Part shown: positions 33,502-42,374 of the stretch, in pieces
How positions within the stretch are numbered: position 1 is the stretch's first letter
Layout of the letters: each line of letters begins with the position of its first letter
Assembly (NCBI RefSeq): GCF_023652955.1
Contig: NZ_JAKLOY010000007.1
Location: forward strand, 1-64,000
From: Geomonas sp. Red32
Lineage (GTDB): Bacteria > Desulfobacterota > Desulfuromonadia > Geobacterales > Geobacteraceae
DNA: 64,000 bases
Direction: 5' to 3'
Made by a program: the position numbers and the translations under genes
Notes under the pieces: generated by a model
What the model was told of the DNA's origin: nothing
Databases searched by the model: none
What the model saw: the letters and a program-made list of their open reading frames with translations, nothing else

Positions 33502-34614
33502 ATGAGGTTGAGGGCAGGGGACTTGGTGGAAGTGAGGAGCAAGGAGGAGATCCTGGGGACCCTCGACGCCGGAGGTTGCCTGGAGGGGCTTCCTTTCATG
33601 CCACAGATGTTCCGGTACTGCGGCGAGCGGTTCCGGGTCTACAAGCGCGCGCACAAAACCTGCAACACGGTGACCGAAACCGGTGGGCGGCGGATGGCCA
33701 ACGCGGTACACCTCGAGCTGCGCTGCGATGGCGAGGAGTACGGCGGCTGCCAGGCGGCTTGCCTCATCTTCTGGAAGGAGGCTTGGCTGAGGGCGCCGGA
33801 CCCGCCGGACAGGACGGACAGGACGGACAGGACGGACAGGACGGACAGGACGGACAGGACGGACAGGACGGACAGGACGGACGGCCCGGACGGCCCGGAC
33901 AGGTCAAGGCTGGCGGAGCAGGCGGTGCAGCGGGGGACGCGCTACCCGCAGGGGGACGGCGAGGCCCGCTACCGCTGCCAGGCCACCGAGCTCCCCAACT
34001 ACACTACCTTCCTCTGGTGGTGGGACCCCCGGCAGTACCTCGAGGACTTCATCTCCGGCAACGCCTCGCTCAAAAGCATGGCCGGGGGCTTCGCCTACGC
34101 CGGGTTCTTCCTCGCCTGCCGCTTCGTGAAGCCGCTCAGTCCGCTTCTCCACCGGCTCTACGACCGCTACCAGCTGGCGGTGGGGGGGATCCCCTTTCCC
34201 CGTTACCGGGGAACCATCCCGGTGGGGGAACCGACCCCGGCCAGCGATCTCAACCTCCAGCCGGGGGAGCTGGTCCGGGTCAAGCCGTACCCGGAGATCC
34301 TCGCCACCCTCGACACTTCCAACCGTAACCGCGGCCTGTACTTCGACGCCGAGCTGGTCCCCTACTGCGGCGGGACCTACCGGGTCCGCACCCGGCTCAC
34401 CACCTTCCTCGACGAGCGGACCGGCGCCGTCAGGACCCTCAAGACCCCGGCGGTCATCCTCGAGGGGGTCTGGTGCCGCTCCCGCTACAGCGATTGCCGC
34501 CTTTTTTGCCCGCGCAGCATCTACTCGTGGTGGCGGGAGGTCTGGCTCGAACGGCTCCCCGAGGGGACCGCAACGCCCGCTTCGGAGTTGCCGCAGGGAG
34601 GGGAATCTCCATGA
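33502..34614 (+). CDS. Unknown protein with duplicated Cys/Trp module and (Asp-Arg-Thr)8 linker
   Basis: This 370-residue protein has two related modules, about 1-95 and 250-350. Each starts with GDLVEVR/GELVRVK followed by EILGTLD/EILATLD, then a YCG..(F/Y)RV segment and a C-terminal cysteine cluster leading to tryptophans: Cys-x7-Cys-x3-Cys before FWKEAW, and Cys-x6-Cys-x3-Cys before WWREVW. Between them lies an eight-fold Asp-Arg-Thr repeat (residues about 103-126), then a segment rich in Trp/Tyr. No family name comes to mind, though the module recurs in polysaccharide clusters as a hypothetical protein. The cysteine pattern suggests metal binding or disulfides. It starts at 33502 behind GGAGAG. 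Its stop overlaps the next ATG (ATGA). Confidence 0.75.
   Translation: MRLRAGDLVEVRSKEEILGTLDAGGCLEGLPFMPQMFRYCGERFRVYKRAHKTCNTVTETGGRRMANAVHLELRCDGEEYGGCQAACLIFWKEAWLRAPDPPDRTDRTDRTDRTDRTDRTDRTDRTDGPDGPDRSRLAEQAVQRGTRYPQGDGEARYRCQATELPNYTTFLWWWDPRQYLEDFISGNASLKSMAGGFAYAGFFLACRFVKPLSPLLHRLYDRYQLAVGGIPFPRYRGTIPVGEPTPASDLNLQPGELVRVKPYPEILATLDTSNRNRGLYFDAELVPYCGGTYRVRTRLTTFLDERTGAVRTLKTPAVILEGVWCRSRYSDCRLFCPRSIYSWWREVWLERLPEGTATPASELPQGGESP
33808..33879 (+). repeat. 9-bp tandem repeat, eight perfect copies
   Basis: Eight perfect copies of GACAGGACG encode Asp-Arg-Thr, followed by degenerate GACGGCCCG units (Asp-Gly-Pro). The unit is a multiple of three, so copy-number change would lengthen the linker without a frameshift. 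It is an in-frame minisatellite. Confidence 0.95.
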
Positions 34615-36080
34615 AGGACCTCAAGGAACGCGCCATCAGGGGAGGGGTCGCCCGCCTGCTGAACCAGGGGATCTGCTTCGTCCTCAAGCTCTGCTCCATC
34701 TCGGTGATGGCGCGCCTGCTCGATCCGGGCGATTTCGGACTGGTCGCCATGGCCACCGTGGTCACCGGGATCTACGGGATCTTCACCACCGCGGGGCTCT
34801 CCTCGGCCACCGTCCAGCGCGAGAGCGTGACGCCGGAACAGGTCTCCACCCTCTTCTGGATCAACATCATGGTCGGCGTCTTCCTCTGCCTCCTCTCGCT
34901 CGTGACCGCCCCCGTCCTGGCCGGCTTCTATAACGAACCGCGCATACTCAAGGTGATGGCGGCACTCGGCACCGGCTTCCTCTTCAACGCGGCGGGAGTG
35001 CAGCATTCCGCCCTGCTGCAGCGGGAGATGAGATTCTACGCCCTGGCCGTCATTGAGGCCTTTTCGCTCGCCTGCAGCATCACCGTCGGCATCGGCATGG
35101 CCTGGTCCGGTTACGGCTACTGGGCCATCGTGGGGGCCACGCTCGCCAATCCGGCGGTCAGCACCCTCTGCAAGTGGAGGGCGACCGGCTGGATCCCGGG
35201 ATGGCCCCGGCGAAACAGCGGCATCCGCTCGATGGTCTGCTTCGGGGGGACCCTCACCCTGAGCGGTTTCGTGAACTACCTCACCGCCAACGTCGAAAAG
35301 GTGCTCTTAGGCCGCTTCTGGGGGGCCGACGTCCTCGGCCTCTACACCCGCGCCTACTACCTCATCAACGTTCCGACCGACAACCTCAATTCCACCGTCT
35401 CGGGGGTCGCCTTCTCCGCCTTGGCCCGCCTGCAAAACGACCAGGAGCTGCTCAGGAACTACTTCCTCAAGGGATACCGGATCGTCCTCACCATGACCTT
35501 CCCGATCGCCGTTCTCTGCGCGGTCTTCGCGGAAGATCTCATCCTCGTCTTCCTGGGCCCCAAGTGGGGAGGGGCGGTCTCCATCTTCCGGCTGATGACC
35601 CCCGGCGTGCTGGTCGTCGGGATGCTCTCCCCCTGGGGATGGCTGCTGCAGTCGATAGGGAGGCAGCAACGGGTGCTGAAGATCGGGCTGGTGACCGGGC
35701 CGGTGGTGATCGCCGCCTACCTCGCGGGGCTTTCCCATGGACCGGGTGCGGTGGCGCTGGCCCAGTCGGTGGCCATGCTCCTTTTGCTCGTCCCGACCCT
35801 GGCCTGGTCGATCCACGGCACCATCTTCACCGCCGCCGATATCCTCCACGAGGTGCTCCCGCCGCTGGTTTCCGGCGGGGCCGCCGCGGTGGCGGGGATC
35901 GTCTGCCGGCTCCTTTTCGACTCGCTCCTTCCCCAGGTTCCCCGGCTGCTCCTGGGGGGGGGGCTCATGTTCGGGGTCTACCTCTGGGTGCTCCTCTTCG
36001 GTATGGGGCTCAAGAACTTCTACTTCGATCTCCTGACGTCGATGAGGGGCTCGCTCGGCAAGGCGGGAGTGGGCGGCTGA
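34611..36080 (+). CDS. Wzx-type flippase 2 (MOP superfamily)
   Basis: This 489-residue polytopic protein is closely similar to flippase 1. It opens MKDLKERAIRGGVARLLNQ, contains MARLLDPGDFGLVAMATVV, and keeps LLGRFWGADVLGLYTRAYYLIN and FLGPKWGGAVSIFRLM. By family it translocates undecaprenyl-linked repeats. Its ATG overlaps the stop of the Cys/Trp-module protein. The two flippases plus the gene between them look like the result of a local duplication followed by divergence, or of recruitment for a second repeat unit. Confidence 0.9.
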   Translation: MKDLKERAIRGGVARLLNQGICFVLKLCSISVMARLLDPGDFGLVAMATVVTGIYGIFTTAGLSSATVQRESVTPEQVSTLFWINIMVGVFLCLLSLVTAPVLAGFYNEPRILKVMAALGTGFLFNAAGVQHSALLQREMRFYALAVIEAFSLACSITVGIGMAWSGYGYWAIVGATLANPAVSTLCKWRATGWIPGWPRRNSGIRSMVCFGGTLTLSGFVNYLTANVEKVLLGRFWGADVLGLYTRAYYLINVPTDNLNSTVSGVAFSALARLQNDQELLRNYFLKGYRIVLTMTFPIAVLCAVFAEDLILVFLGPKWGGAVSIFRLMTPGVLVVGMLSPWGWLLQSIGRQQRVLKIGLVTGPVVIAAYLAGLSHGPGAVALAQSVAMLLLLVPTLAWSIHGTIFTAADILHEVLPPLVSGGAAAVAGIVCRLLFDSLLPQVPRLLLGGGLMFGVYLWVLLFGMGLKNFYFDLLTSMRGSLGKAGVGG

Positions 36081-36109
36081 CAAAAACCTTGGCACCGGGG
36101 GTGCTACTC

Positions 36110-37246
36110 ATGAGCACGCTCTTCTGGCTCGCAGCCTGTTTCATCCTCTACACCTACGGCGGCTATCCGCTGCTGGTGGCCCTGCAGGCGCGCCTTTTCC
36201 CCCGGCCGGTAGACCGGCGGGAGCATCTCCCCACCGTCACCGTGATCGTGGCCGCTTCCAACGAGGAGGCGACCATCGCCGGGAGGCTGGAGAACCTCCT
36301 CGCCCAGGATTATCCCCCCGACCGCTACCGTATTGTCGTGGTCTCCGACGGCAGCACCGACCGCACCGAAGAGATCGCCCGCCGCTACACCGGCCGTTCG
36401 GTAGAGCTCGTTTCCGTCAAGGAGCGGGTAGGGAAGGCCGCCGCCCTCAACCTCGGCCTCGCCCAGGCCGCCAGCGAGGTGGTGGTCTTCGCCGACGCCC
36501 GCCAGCGCTTTATCCCGGACACCGTGCGGCAGCTGACCGCCAATTTCGCCGACCCGGAGGTGGGGTGCGTGAGCGGCGAGCTGGTGCTGGTCGATCGCGG
36601 CGAATCGCAGGTGGAGATGGCCCTCTACTGGCGCTTCGAGAAGCTGATCCGCCGCTGGGAGAGCATGAGCGGGTCGGTGGTGGGCGCCACCGGCGCCATC
36701 TACGCCATCCGGCGCGACCTCTACCGGCCGCTTCCCCCGGGGACCCTGCTGGACGACGTCCTCGTCCCCTTGAATGTCGCCGCGGCCGGTTACCGGGTGA
36801 TCTTCGATCCGCACCCCAAGGCCTTCGACCAGCTTTCCCTCGCCATCGAGCAGGAGTGGGTGCGCAAGGTGCGGACCCTGGCCGGGAGCCTCCAGCTGCT
36901 CGGCTTTTATCCACCCCTCTGCACCCCGTGGGGCTCCCCGCTTTGGTGGCGCTTTCTCTCCCACAAGGTCTTCCGCGTCCTGATCCCCTTTGCCCTGGTG
37001 GCGATGCTCGCCGGGAGCTGGCTTGCCAAGGGGACCTTCTATCACGCCGCCTTCTGGTTCCAGTTCCTCGGCTACCTCTTGGCGCTGGGCGGCTACCTGG
37101 TCCCCCCCCTGCGTGCCCTGCGGCCGGTGAGGCTCGCCCTCTTCTTCATGACGCTCAATCTCGCGGCGGTGGCCGCCTGCTGGATCTGGGCCTCCGGGCG
37201 GTGTGAAACCTCCTGGCGTCCCGCCTACGACAAGGAGGAGCCCTGA
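36110..37246 (+). CDS. Membrane glycosyltransferase family 2 (processive-type layout)
   Basis: This 378-residue enzyme has an N-terminal helix (about 1-25), a GT-A catalytic domain (about 40-260) and three C-terminal helices (about 285-365). Catalytic elements are VIVAASNEEATI, VVSDGSTDRTEE, VVFADARQRFIPD (DxD place is Asp-Ala-Arg), TGAIYAIRRDLY, TLLDDVLVPLN and KVRTLAGSLQLL. The layout is that of the cellulose synthase/NodC-like branch, although the Q-x-x-R-W motif is not intact. No strong ribosome site precedes the ATG, so translation may depend on the upstream gene. It is followed by the polymerase gene after 3 bp. Confidence 0.88.
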   Translation: MSTLFWLAACFILYTYGGYPLLVALQARLFPRPVDRREHLPTVTVIVAASNEEATIAGRLENLLAQDYPPDRYRIVVVSDGSTDRTEEIARRYTGRSVELVSVKERVGKAAALNLGLAQAASEVVVFADARQRFIPDTVRQLTANFADPEVGCVSGELVLVDRGESQVEMALYWRFEKLIRRWESMSGSVVGATGAIYAIRRDLYRPLPPGTLLDDVLVPLNVAAAGYRVIFDPHPKAFDQLSLAIEQEWVRKVRTLAGSLQLLGFYPPLCTPWGSPLWWRFLSHKVFRVLIPFALVAMLAGSWLAKGTFYHAAFWFQFLGYLLALGGYLVPPLRALRPVRLALFFMTLNLAAVAACWIWASGRCETSWRPAYDKEEP

Positions 37247-37249
37247 CCC

Positions 37250-38530
37250 ATGGACGACGCGACCGCCATCACCTTCCTCTACCAGCCGAGCATGGCGCTC
37301 GAGTACCTGCTGCTGGTGCTGCTGCTGGCATCCTTGGTCAAGCCGCGGCTTTTAACCGTGCTGGCCACCTTCATTGTCCTTTTGCGTCCCAACGAGAGGA
37401 TGGAGCTCTCCATCCCCTTCGTCCAGATCCTGGTCCCGCTCCTTTTGGTCTCCGTCCTCATGAACTACTCGCGCTTCGCCGGGCACGCCCGCTTCAAGCC
37501 GGTGGCGGCCCCCCTGATCCTCTTCCTCCTCCTCATCGCCCTGGAGACCCTGCTCTTCCATCCGGAGGACCTGGGAGCCATCCTCCTCTTCCTCTCGGTG
37601 GGAGCCCTCCTCATGTGCGCGGTGATCCTCTTCATGGGGGACGACGACGGGGTCCAGGCTCTCGGCTACACGGTGGCCGCCGCGGCCTTCCTGATCTGCC
37701 TGGAGCCGGTCTACTACCACTACACGGAGCCGGCGGGAAGCGAGCTCTGGACTCTTTTCCACCTCCCGAGGAGCGGCCGCCTGCAGGCGTGGGGGATGTG
37801 GCAAAACTCCAACGAGACCGCTTACATCGCCTGCCTCGGGGTAGCCAACGTGCTGCTGGTGACCGCCAAGTTCGGCCGCCGGTGGCACTACCTGGCCGCC
37901 GCCGGGCTGATCCCCTTCTTCACCCTGGTGGTCTACCTCACCGCCTCGCGCGCCGGGCTCGCTTCGCTCATCCTGATCTTTCTCCCTTCCCTCGTGCTGA
38001 TGCGCGGGGGGGCCGCCAAGGGGGTGGTCGTCGTCGCCATCCTCTGCGGCCTGACCGTCGCCCATTCCCTCACTCCCGAGCGGACCGACGCAGAGGGGTC
38101 GGCCGAGGAGCGGGGAGAGCTGAGGGAGAAGGGGAAGGAGGTGTTCAAGGAGTACCCGTTCAGGGGGGTGGGTTTCCAGCGGGCGCGGGACGTGGTGGGA
38201 AGGCCGCTGCACAACAGCTACCTGCAGGCCTTCGCCGAAACCGGGCTCATGGGGGGCTGCCTCTTCCTCGCCTTCCTCTACCGGCTGGGGAAGGCGGCCC
38301 TGGAGGCGGCCCGGCCGGGCAGGGGGGAGGCCGGCAGGAGGCACCTGGTCTTTCTCTTCGGCTTCTACTGCAGCACCCTTTTCTATCTCTTCTGGGGAAA
38401 CCAGCTGTTGTCCGAGCTCTTTTTTCTCGTGATGGCGCTGGTGGTCAACTCGATCGGCAACGCGGCGGTCCTGGGGGATGAGAAATTCCCCGGGCAACAG
38501 ACCAGTAAGGTGGCGGTGAACAGATGCTGA
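37250..38530 (+). CDS. Wzy/O-antigen ligase-family polymerase
   Basis: This 426-residue membrane protein has about 10-12 helices and a large periplasmic loop (about 275-330) rich in charge. The Wzy_C/WaaL family signature is present as YLTASRAGLASLILIFLPSL and the late GFQRARDVVGRPLHNSYLQAFAET-like segment with His-Asn-x-Tyr. In a Wzx-dependent operon it most likely polymerises the flipped repeats, although ligases share this fold. Its 3' end overlaps the following GT2 start by 7 bp. Confidence 0.88.
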   Translation: MDDATAITFLYQPSMALEYLLLVLLLASLVKPRLLTVLATFIVLLRPNERMELSIPFVQILVPLLLVSVLMNYSRFAGHARFKPVAAPLILFLLLIALETLLFHPEDLGAILLFLSVGALLMCAVILFMGDDDGVQALGYTVAAAAFLICLEPVYYHYTEPAGSELWTLFHLPRSGRLQAWGMWQNSNETAYIACLGVANVLLVTAKFGRRWHYLAAAGLIPFFTLVVYLTASRAGLASLILIFLPSLVLMRGGAAKGVVVVAILCGLTVAHSLTPERTDAEGSAEERGELREKGKEVFKEYPFRGVGFQRARDVVGRPLHNSYLQAFAETGLMGGCLFLAFLYRLGKAALEAARPGRGEAGRRHLVFLFGFYCSTLFYLFWGNQLLSELFFLVMALVVNSIGNAAVLGDEKFPGQQTSKVAVNRC

Positions 38531-39353
38531 CTCCCGAGATCTCAGTAATCATCCCTCTCTACAACAAGGAGAGGTACGTGCAGAGGGCGGTCAACTCCGT
38601 GCTGGAGCAGAGCCTTGCCCCCCTCGAGGTGGTGGTGGTCGACGACGGCTCCACCGACGGCAGCGCTGAAGCGGTGGCCGCCCTGGGCCCGGACCAGCGG
38701 CTGCGGCTGGTCTCCCAGCGCAACCAGGGGGTCTCCGCCGCCCGCAACCGGGGGGTGGCCGAGGCCCGCGGCCGCTTCGTCGCCTTTCTCGACGCCGACG
38801 ACCAGTGGCAGCCGGAATTCCTGGAGACTCTCCAGTGGTTGAGGGAGCTTTTCCCGGAGGGGTGCTTCTTTGCCACCGGCTTCGAGGTGATCTACAGCGA
38901 CGGCAGCCGCCGGGCGCGGTGATGGTCGAGAAGGAGCTGCTGACCCGGGTCGGGATGTTCCCGGTGGGGCAGCGGCGGGGAGAGGATCTCGATACCTGGG
39001 TGCGGCTTTTATGCGAGGTCCCGCTCGTCTACTGCAGCAAGCCGGGAGCGGTTGTCTGGGATGCCCTCCCCGCGAGCGCCTGCGTGGCCTGCAACGACAT
39101 CTACGTCGACGGCAACCACGTACTGGAGATACTCGAGACGATGGCGGCAGGGGAGGGATGCCCCGCCGACGAGCGCGAGATTATCCACGACTACCTGGCC
39201 TGGTACCTGGCGGGGCCGGTGGAGCGGCTCCTCGCCGCCCGGCAGGGGGCCTGGGCCAGGCGCTACATCGTTCCGGCCCTGCGTTCCCGGCGGTTCCGGC
39301 TGCGCTTTCTCGGGATGTATCTGAAGTCGCTGCTCGTAAAGTGGGCGCCGTGA
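38524..39353 (+). pseudogene. Split GT2 glycosyltransferase with internal loss
   Basis: The first frame (38524-38922, 132 residues) is a clean GT-A N-terminal half: ISVIIPLYNKERYVQRAV, VVVDDGSTDGSAEAV and the metal motif AFLDADDQWQPEFL. It stops at TGA 38920-38922. The second frame (ATG 38922 to 39353, 143 residues) starts at VMVEKELLTRVGMFP and carries RRGEDLDTWVRLL, the general-base region of the same family. A whole enzyme would have some 50-60 more residues between them, so an internal deletion with a frame change split the gene. The stop and start overlap as TGATG, so the halves could still be translated together. I regard it as probably inactive. Confidence 0.75.
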
Positions 39354-39432
39354 AGAGGAGCAGTGAAGAGGATGCGGTGAAGAGGATGCGGTGAAGAGGA
39401 TGCGGTGAAAAGGATGCGGTGAAAAGGATGCC
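39350..39432 (+). repeat. 14-bp tandem repeat, about six copies
   Basis: Units of GTGAAGAGGATGCG follow each other at 39363, 39377 and 39391. Variants (A for G at the sixth base) lie at 39405 and 39419, and a partial 13-bp unit precedes them at 39350. The unit is not a multiple of three and stands between the broken GT2 and the next glycosyltransferase. Each unit contains an AGAGGA-like ribosome site and the three-codon frame ATG-CGG-TGA. Confidence 0.92.
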
Positions 39433-39488
39433 GGGGCGGGAGCTCCCGCCGGGAGTTGTGGGGGGCGCAGGGGTAACGGGAGTCGGCC

Positions 39489-40643
39489 ATGGACGACACA
39501 GCGAGTGGAAAGCGGTTAAAGCTCTGCCACGTGGTGGCGACCCTGGAGACCGGCGGCATGGAGAACGGGGTGGTCAACCTCTGCAACCGGCACGACCGCA
39601 CCCTCTTTCAGCCGATGGTCTGCTGCCTGAAGCAGCCGGGTGCCATGGTCCGCCGCCTGGCTCCCGACGTGAAGGTCTTCTGCCTGAATATCCCCGAGGG
39701 GAAGGCGCCGCTCGCTCCCCTGGCGGTGGCCCGCCTCTTTCGCCGGGAGCGGCCGGACATCGCCCACACCCACGGGTGGGGAGGGGGGGCCTGGGCCGGC
39801 GTGGTCGGCGCCCGGCTGGCCGGCTGCCGGCTGGTGATCAACGGCGAGCACGGCACCCTCTTCACCGGCTGGCGGCAGGTCCTGTTGCAGAAGGTGGTGG
39901 CGCTTCTTTGCGACCGGACCTTCTCGGTCTCGCAGGCCCTCACCGGAAAACTCGCCTCCGCGCTCACCCTCAATCCCCACCGGGTGACCGTCATCACCAA
40001 CGGCGTCGACCTCGACCGTTTCCATCCCCGTCCCCGGGAGCTCGAGGGGGGGAGCGATCCCCTGGTGCTCTGCTCGGTCGGCACCCTGAAAGAACACAAG
40101 AACCAGATCCTGACCCTCAAGGCGGTACGGGAGCTGGTCCGCTCGGTCCCCGGGGTCGAGGTGCAGTTTCTGCTGGTGGGGGACGGGCCGGACCGGGAGA
40201 TGCTGGGGGACTACGTGGAGCGGGAGGGGCTCTCCAGCCAGGTCCGCTTTCTCGGCAGGAGGGAGGACATCCCCGAAATCCTGGGACGCTGCGACGTCCT
40301 GGTCTCCAGCAGCCGCTCCGAGGCCTTCTCCAACGTGGTGCTGGAAGCGATGGCGAGCGGGGCCGCGGTGGTCTCCACCCGGTCGAACGGCACCGAGCAG
40401 ATCGTGGAGGAGGGGGAGACGGGGTTCGTCATCGAGGTGGACGACCTCCCGGCCCTGGCCGCCAGGCTCCGTTTCCTGGCCGGGAACCGCGAGGCAACCC
40501 GGCGGCTGGGCGAGAACGGCCGTGCCCTGGTGGCCCGCAAGTACAGCATCGAACGGATGGTCGGCGACTACGAGCGGGAGTACCTGAGGCTTTACTTAGG
40601 CAGCACCGGGACGGCCGCCGCGGCCGGGACAAGGGGGGAGTGA
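39489..40643 (+). CDS. Glycosyltransferase family 4
   Basis: This 384-residue GT-B enzyme has an N-terminal acceptor domain (LCHVVATLETGGMENGVVNL, IAHTHGWGGGAWAG) and a C-terminal donor domain with VGTLKEHKNQILTLKAV. VQFLLVGDGPDREML follows. The E-x7-E motif is present as SRSEAFSNVVLEAMASG, then VEEGETGFVIEV. The GGMEN start is typical of EpsF/PEP-CTERM-linked GT4 enzymes. It probably adds a sugar to the lipid-linked repeat. The stop overlaps the next ATG (TGATG). Confidence 0.9.
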   Translation: MDDTASGKRLKLCHVVATLETGGMENGVVNLCNRHDRTLFQPMVCCLKQPGAMVRRLAPDVKVFCLNIPEGKAPLAPLAVARLFRRERPDIAHTHGWGGGAWAGVVGARLAGCRLVINGEHGTLFTGWRQVLLQKVVALLCDRTFSVSQALTGKLASALTLNPHRVTVITNGVDLDRFHPRPRELEGGSDPLVLCSVGTLKEHKNQILTLKAVRELVRSVPGVEVQFLLVGDGPDREMLGDYVEREGLSSQVRFLGRREDIPEILGRCDVLVSSSRSEAFSNVVLEAMASGAAVVSTRSNGTEQIVEEGETGFVIEVDDLPALAARLRFLAGNREATRRLGENGRALVARKYSIERMVGDYEREYLRLYLGSTGTAAAAGTRGE

Positions 40644-42046
40644 TGGGCCTCTTCGACATGCTGAGCACGGGGGTCATAACCCCTCTCTATTTCAGGCTCC
40701 GCCACCCTGCCATGTCCAAGCGGCTGGACGAGCTGGAGGCCTCACAGTACCTCCCCCCCGACAAGTTGCGCCTGATCCAGTTCGCGACCCTCAAGAGGCT
40801 GCTGATCCACTGCGACGACATGGTCCCCTTCTACCGGGAGCGGTTTCGCCAGTGCCGCTTCGATCCCCGGCAGTTCCGGGAGCTGGAGGAGTTGCGGACC
40901 ATCCCCTGGCTCACCAAGCAGGAGGTGCAAAAGGAGAGGCACCGGATGGTGGCTTCCAACATGGCCCAGGCCGACCTGGTGGCCGACGCCTCGGGGGGAT
41001 CGACGGGAGAGCCGACCTCCTTTTTCAAGGACCGGAGGCGGAACGAGCTCCGCCGGGCCGACCGCTACCGCCACGACATGTGGTGCGGGTGGCGCCCGGG
41101 CGAGCTCTACGTGACCCTCTGGGGGGGGCAGCGGGAGTTCGACCTCCAGCCTTCCCTGAGAAGCCGCCTCTCGGACCGCTTCCTCCACCGGACCTTCGGG
41201 TTCAACGCCTTCGACATCTCCGAGGAGAAGGTGCTCGCCTGCCTCGAGGAGCTCCGGACGCTCCGCCCGGCCATGATCGTCGCCTATGCAAACGTCGCCT
41301 ACCTCTTCGCGACGGTCATCTCCCGCCACGGCCTCGACCTCGCCGGGCTCGGCCTCAAGGGGGTGATCTCGTCGGCGGAGACCCTCACCCCGGAGAAGAA
41401 GGGGGCAATCGAGGAGGCCTTTTGCTGCCCGGTCCTCAACCGCTACGGCTCGCGGGAAGTCGGGCTGGTGGCGAGCGAGTGCGGGGCCCGGGAGGGGCTG
41501 CACGTCAATGCCGAAAACGTGCTGGTGGAGCTGCTCAGGGCGGACGGCAGGGAGGCGGAACCGGGGGAGCCGGGGGAACTGATGGTGACCGATCTCTGGA
41601 ACTACGGAATGCCGTTCATCCGCTACCGGATGGGAGACGTCGGGGTGAGGGAGGATCACCCCTGCTCATGCGGCCGCGGGCTGCCGCTCTTACGCGAAGT
41701 GACCGGGCGGGTCAGCGACTTCATCGTCGACTGCCGCGGGGGGCTCGTCCATGGCGAGTTCTTCACCCACCTTTTCTACGGGCTCCCCGGCGTGGATCAG
41801 TTCCAGCTGGTGCAGGAAACGAGAAGGCTGGTGGTACTGAACATCCGGCCCTCCGCAGGCTTCCAGGATTCCCTCCTTGCCCCCGTCATCGGCAAGATCA
41901 GGCTCTGTCTCGGCCCCCAGGTCCGGGTGGAGACCCGCCTGGTGCACGGCTCCCTCGTAGAGCAGTCGGGAAAGTTCCGCTTCACCGTCTCGAAGCTTTG
42001 CGGCGACCGCTACCGCTCCTTCGGGCCTCTGGAAGAGGAGCCGTGA
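40643..42046 (+). CDS. CapK/PaaK-like AMP-ligase family protein
   Basis: This 467-residue member of the ANL superfamily is of the CapK type found in capsule loci. The nucleotide loop is ADASGGSTGEPTSFFKD, later motifs are VISSAETLTPEKKGAIEE, LNRYGSREVGLVASECG and IRYRMGDVGVR, and a small C-terminal lid domain is present (about 370-467). Relatives activate acids as acyl adenylates or CoA esters. Here it may activate a substituent for an amino sugar, which would suit the PIG-L and DUF4910 genes of the same operon. A stray 21-codon frame and the remnant of asnB follow before the next intact gene. Confidence 0.88.
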   Translation: MGLFDMLSTGVITPLYFRLRHPAMSKRLDELEASQYLPPDKLRLIQFATLKRLLIHCDDMVPFYRERFRQCRFDPRQFRELEELRTIPWLTKQEVQKERHRMVASNMAQADLVADASGGSTGEPTSFFKDRRRNELRRADRYRHDMWCGWRPGELYVTLWGGQREFDLQPSLRSRLSDRFLHRTFGFNAFDISEEKVLACLEELRTLRPAMIVAYANVAYLFATVISRHGLDLAGLGLKGVISSAETLTPEKKGAIEEAFCCPVLNRYGSREVGLVASECGAREGLHVNAENVLVELLRADGREAEPGEPGELMVTDLWNYGMPFIRYRMGDVGVREDHPCSCGRGLPLLREVTGRVSDFIVDCRGGLVHGEFFTHLFYGLPGVDQFQLVQETRRLVVLNIRPSAGFQDSLLAPVIGKIRLCLGPQVRVETRLVHGSLVEQSGKFRFTVSKLCGDRYRSFGPLEEEP

Positions 42047-42111
42047 TGACGGCCGCATTCCCCACCCCCCACCGGCGCCCCACCGCCCCCACCTTGGAAA
42101 GGACCATCTAA

Positions 42112-42374
42112 ATGTGCGGCATATTCGGCATCACCTACCGTGAACACGAGAGGCCGGTCCGGGAAGAGAGCGTGGTGGCGGCCACCGATCTCATGACCCA
42201 TAGCTGCAGGAGGCGCTCGGGAACCTCGAGCTGGAGGGGGAGGTGCGGAGATGGGTGAACCCGGGACAGGTGCACGAGCTGTTGCACTCCTGCGACGTGG
42301 ACGGCACCAGCAGGGTGATCATGACCCTGCTGGTGCTCAAGGCCTGGAAGGAACGCTACCTGGGGCGGTCATGA
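42112..42374 (+). pseudogene. Asparagine synthetase (AsnB) remnant, internal deletion
   Basis: The first 30 codons (42112-42201) read MCGIFGITYREHERPV... to DLMTH, the unmistakable class II glutamine amidotransferase start with Cys2 as nucleophile. The usual R-G-P-D that should follow is absent. From 42204, in another frame, 56 codons match the AsnB C terminus (WVNPGQVHELLHSC, then TLLVLKAWKERYLG) and end at TGA 42374. A complete enzyme has about 600-650 residues, so well over 1.5 kb is missing. AsnB-like proteins in polysaccharide loci usually amidate sugar acids. A good GAAAGGA site still precedes the ATG. Confidence 0.9.

Noticed and set aside
33808-33879. CRISPR-like array
   Set aside because: The 9-bp units are directly adjacent without spacers and lie inside a coding frame.
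39350-39432. CRISPR-like array or attachment-site cluster
   Set aside because: The 14-bp units have no spacers and no cas or integrase gene is nearby.
42043-42108. 21-codon frame between the CapK-like gene and the asnB remnant
   Set aside because: It overlaps the preceding stop but encodes a proline/threonine-rich string without any recognised feature; probably chance.
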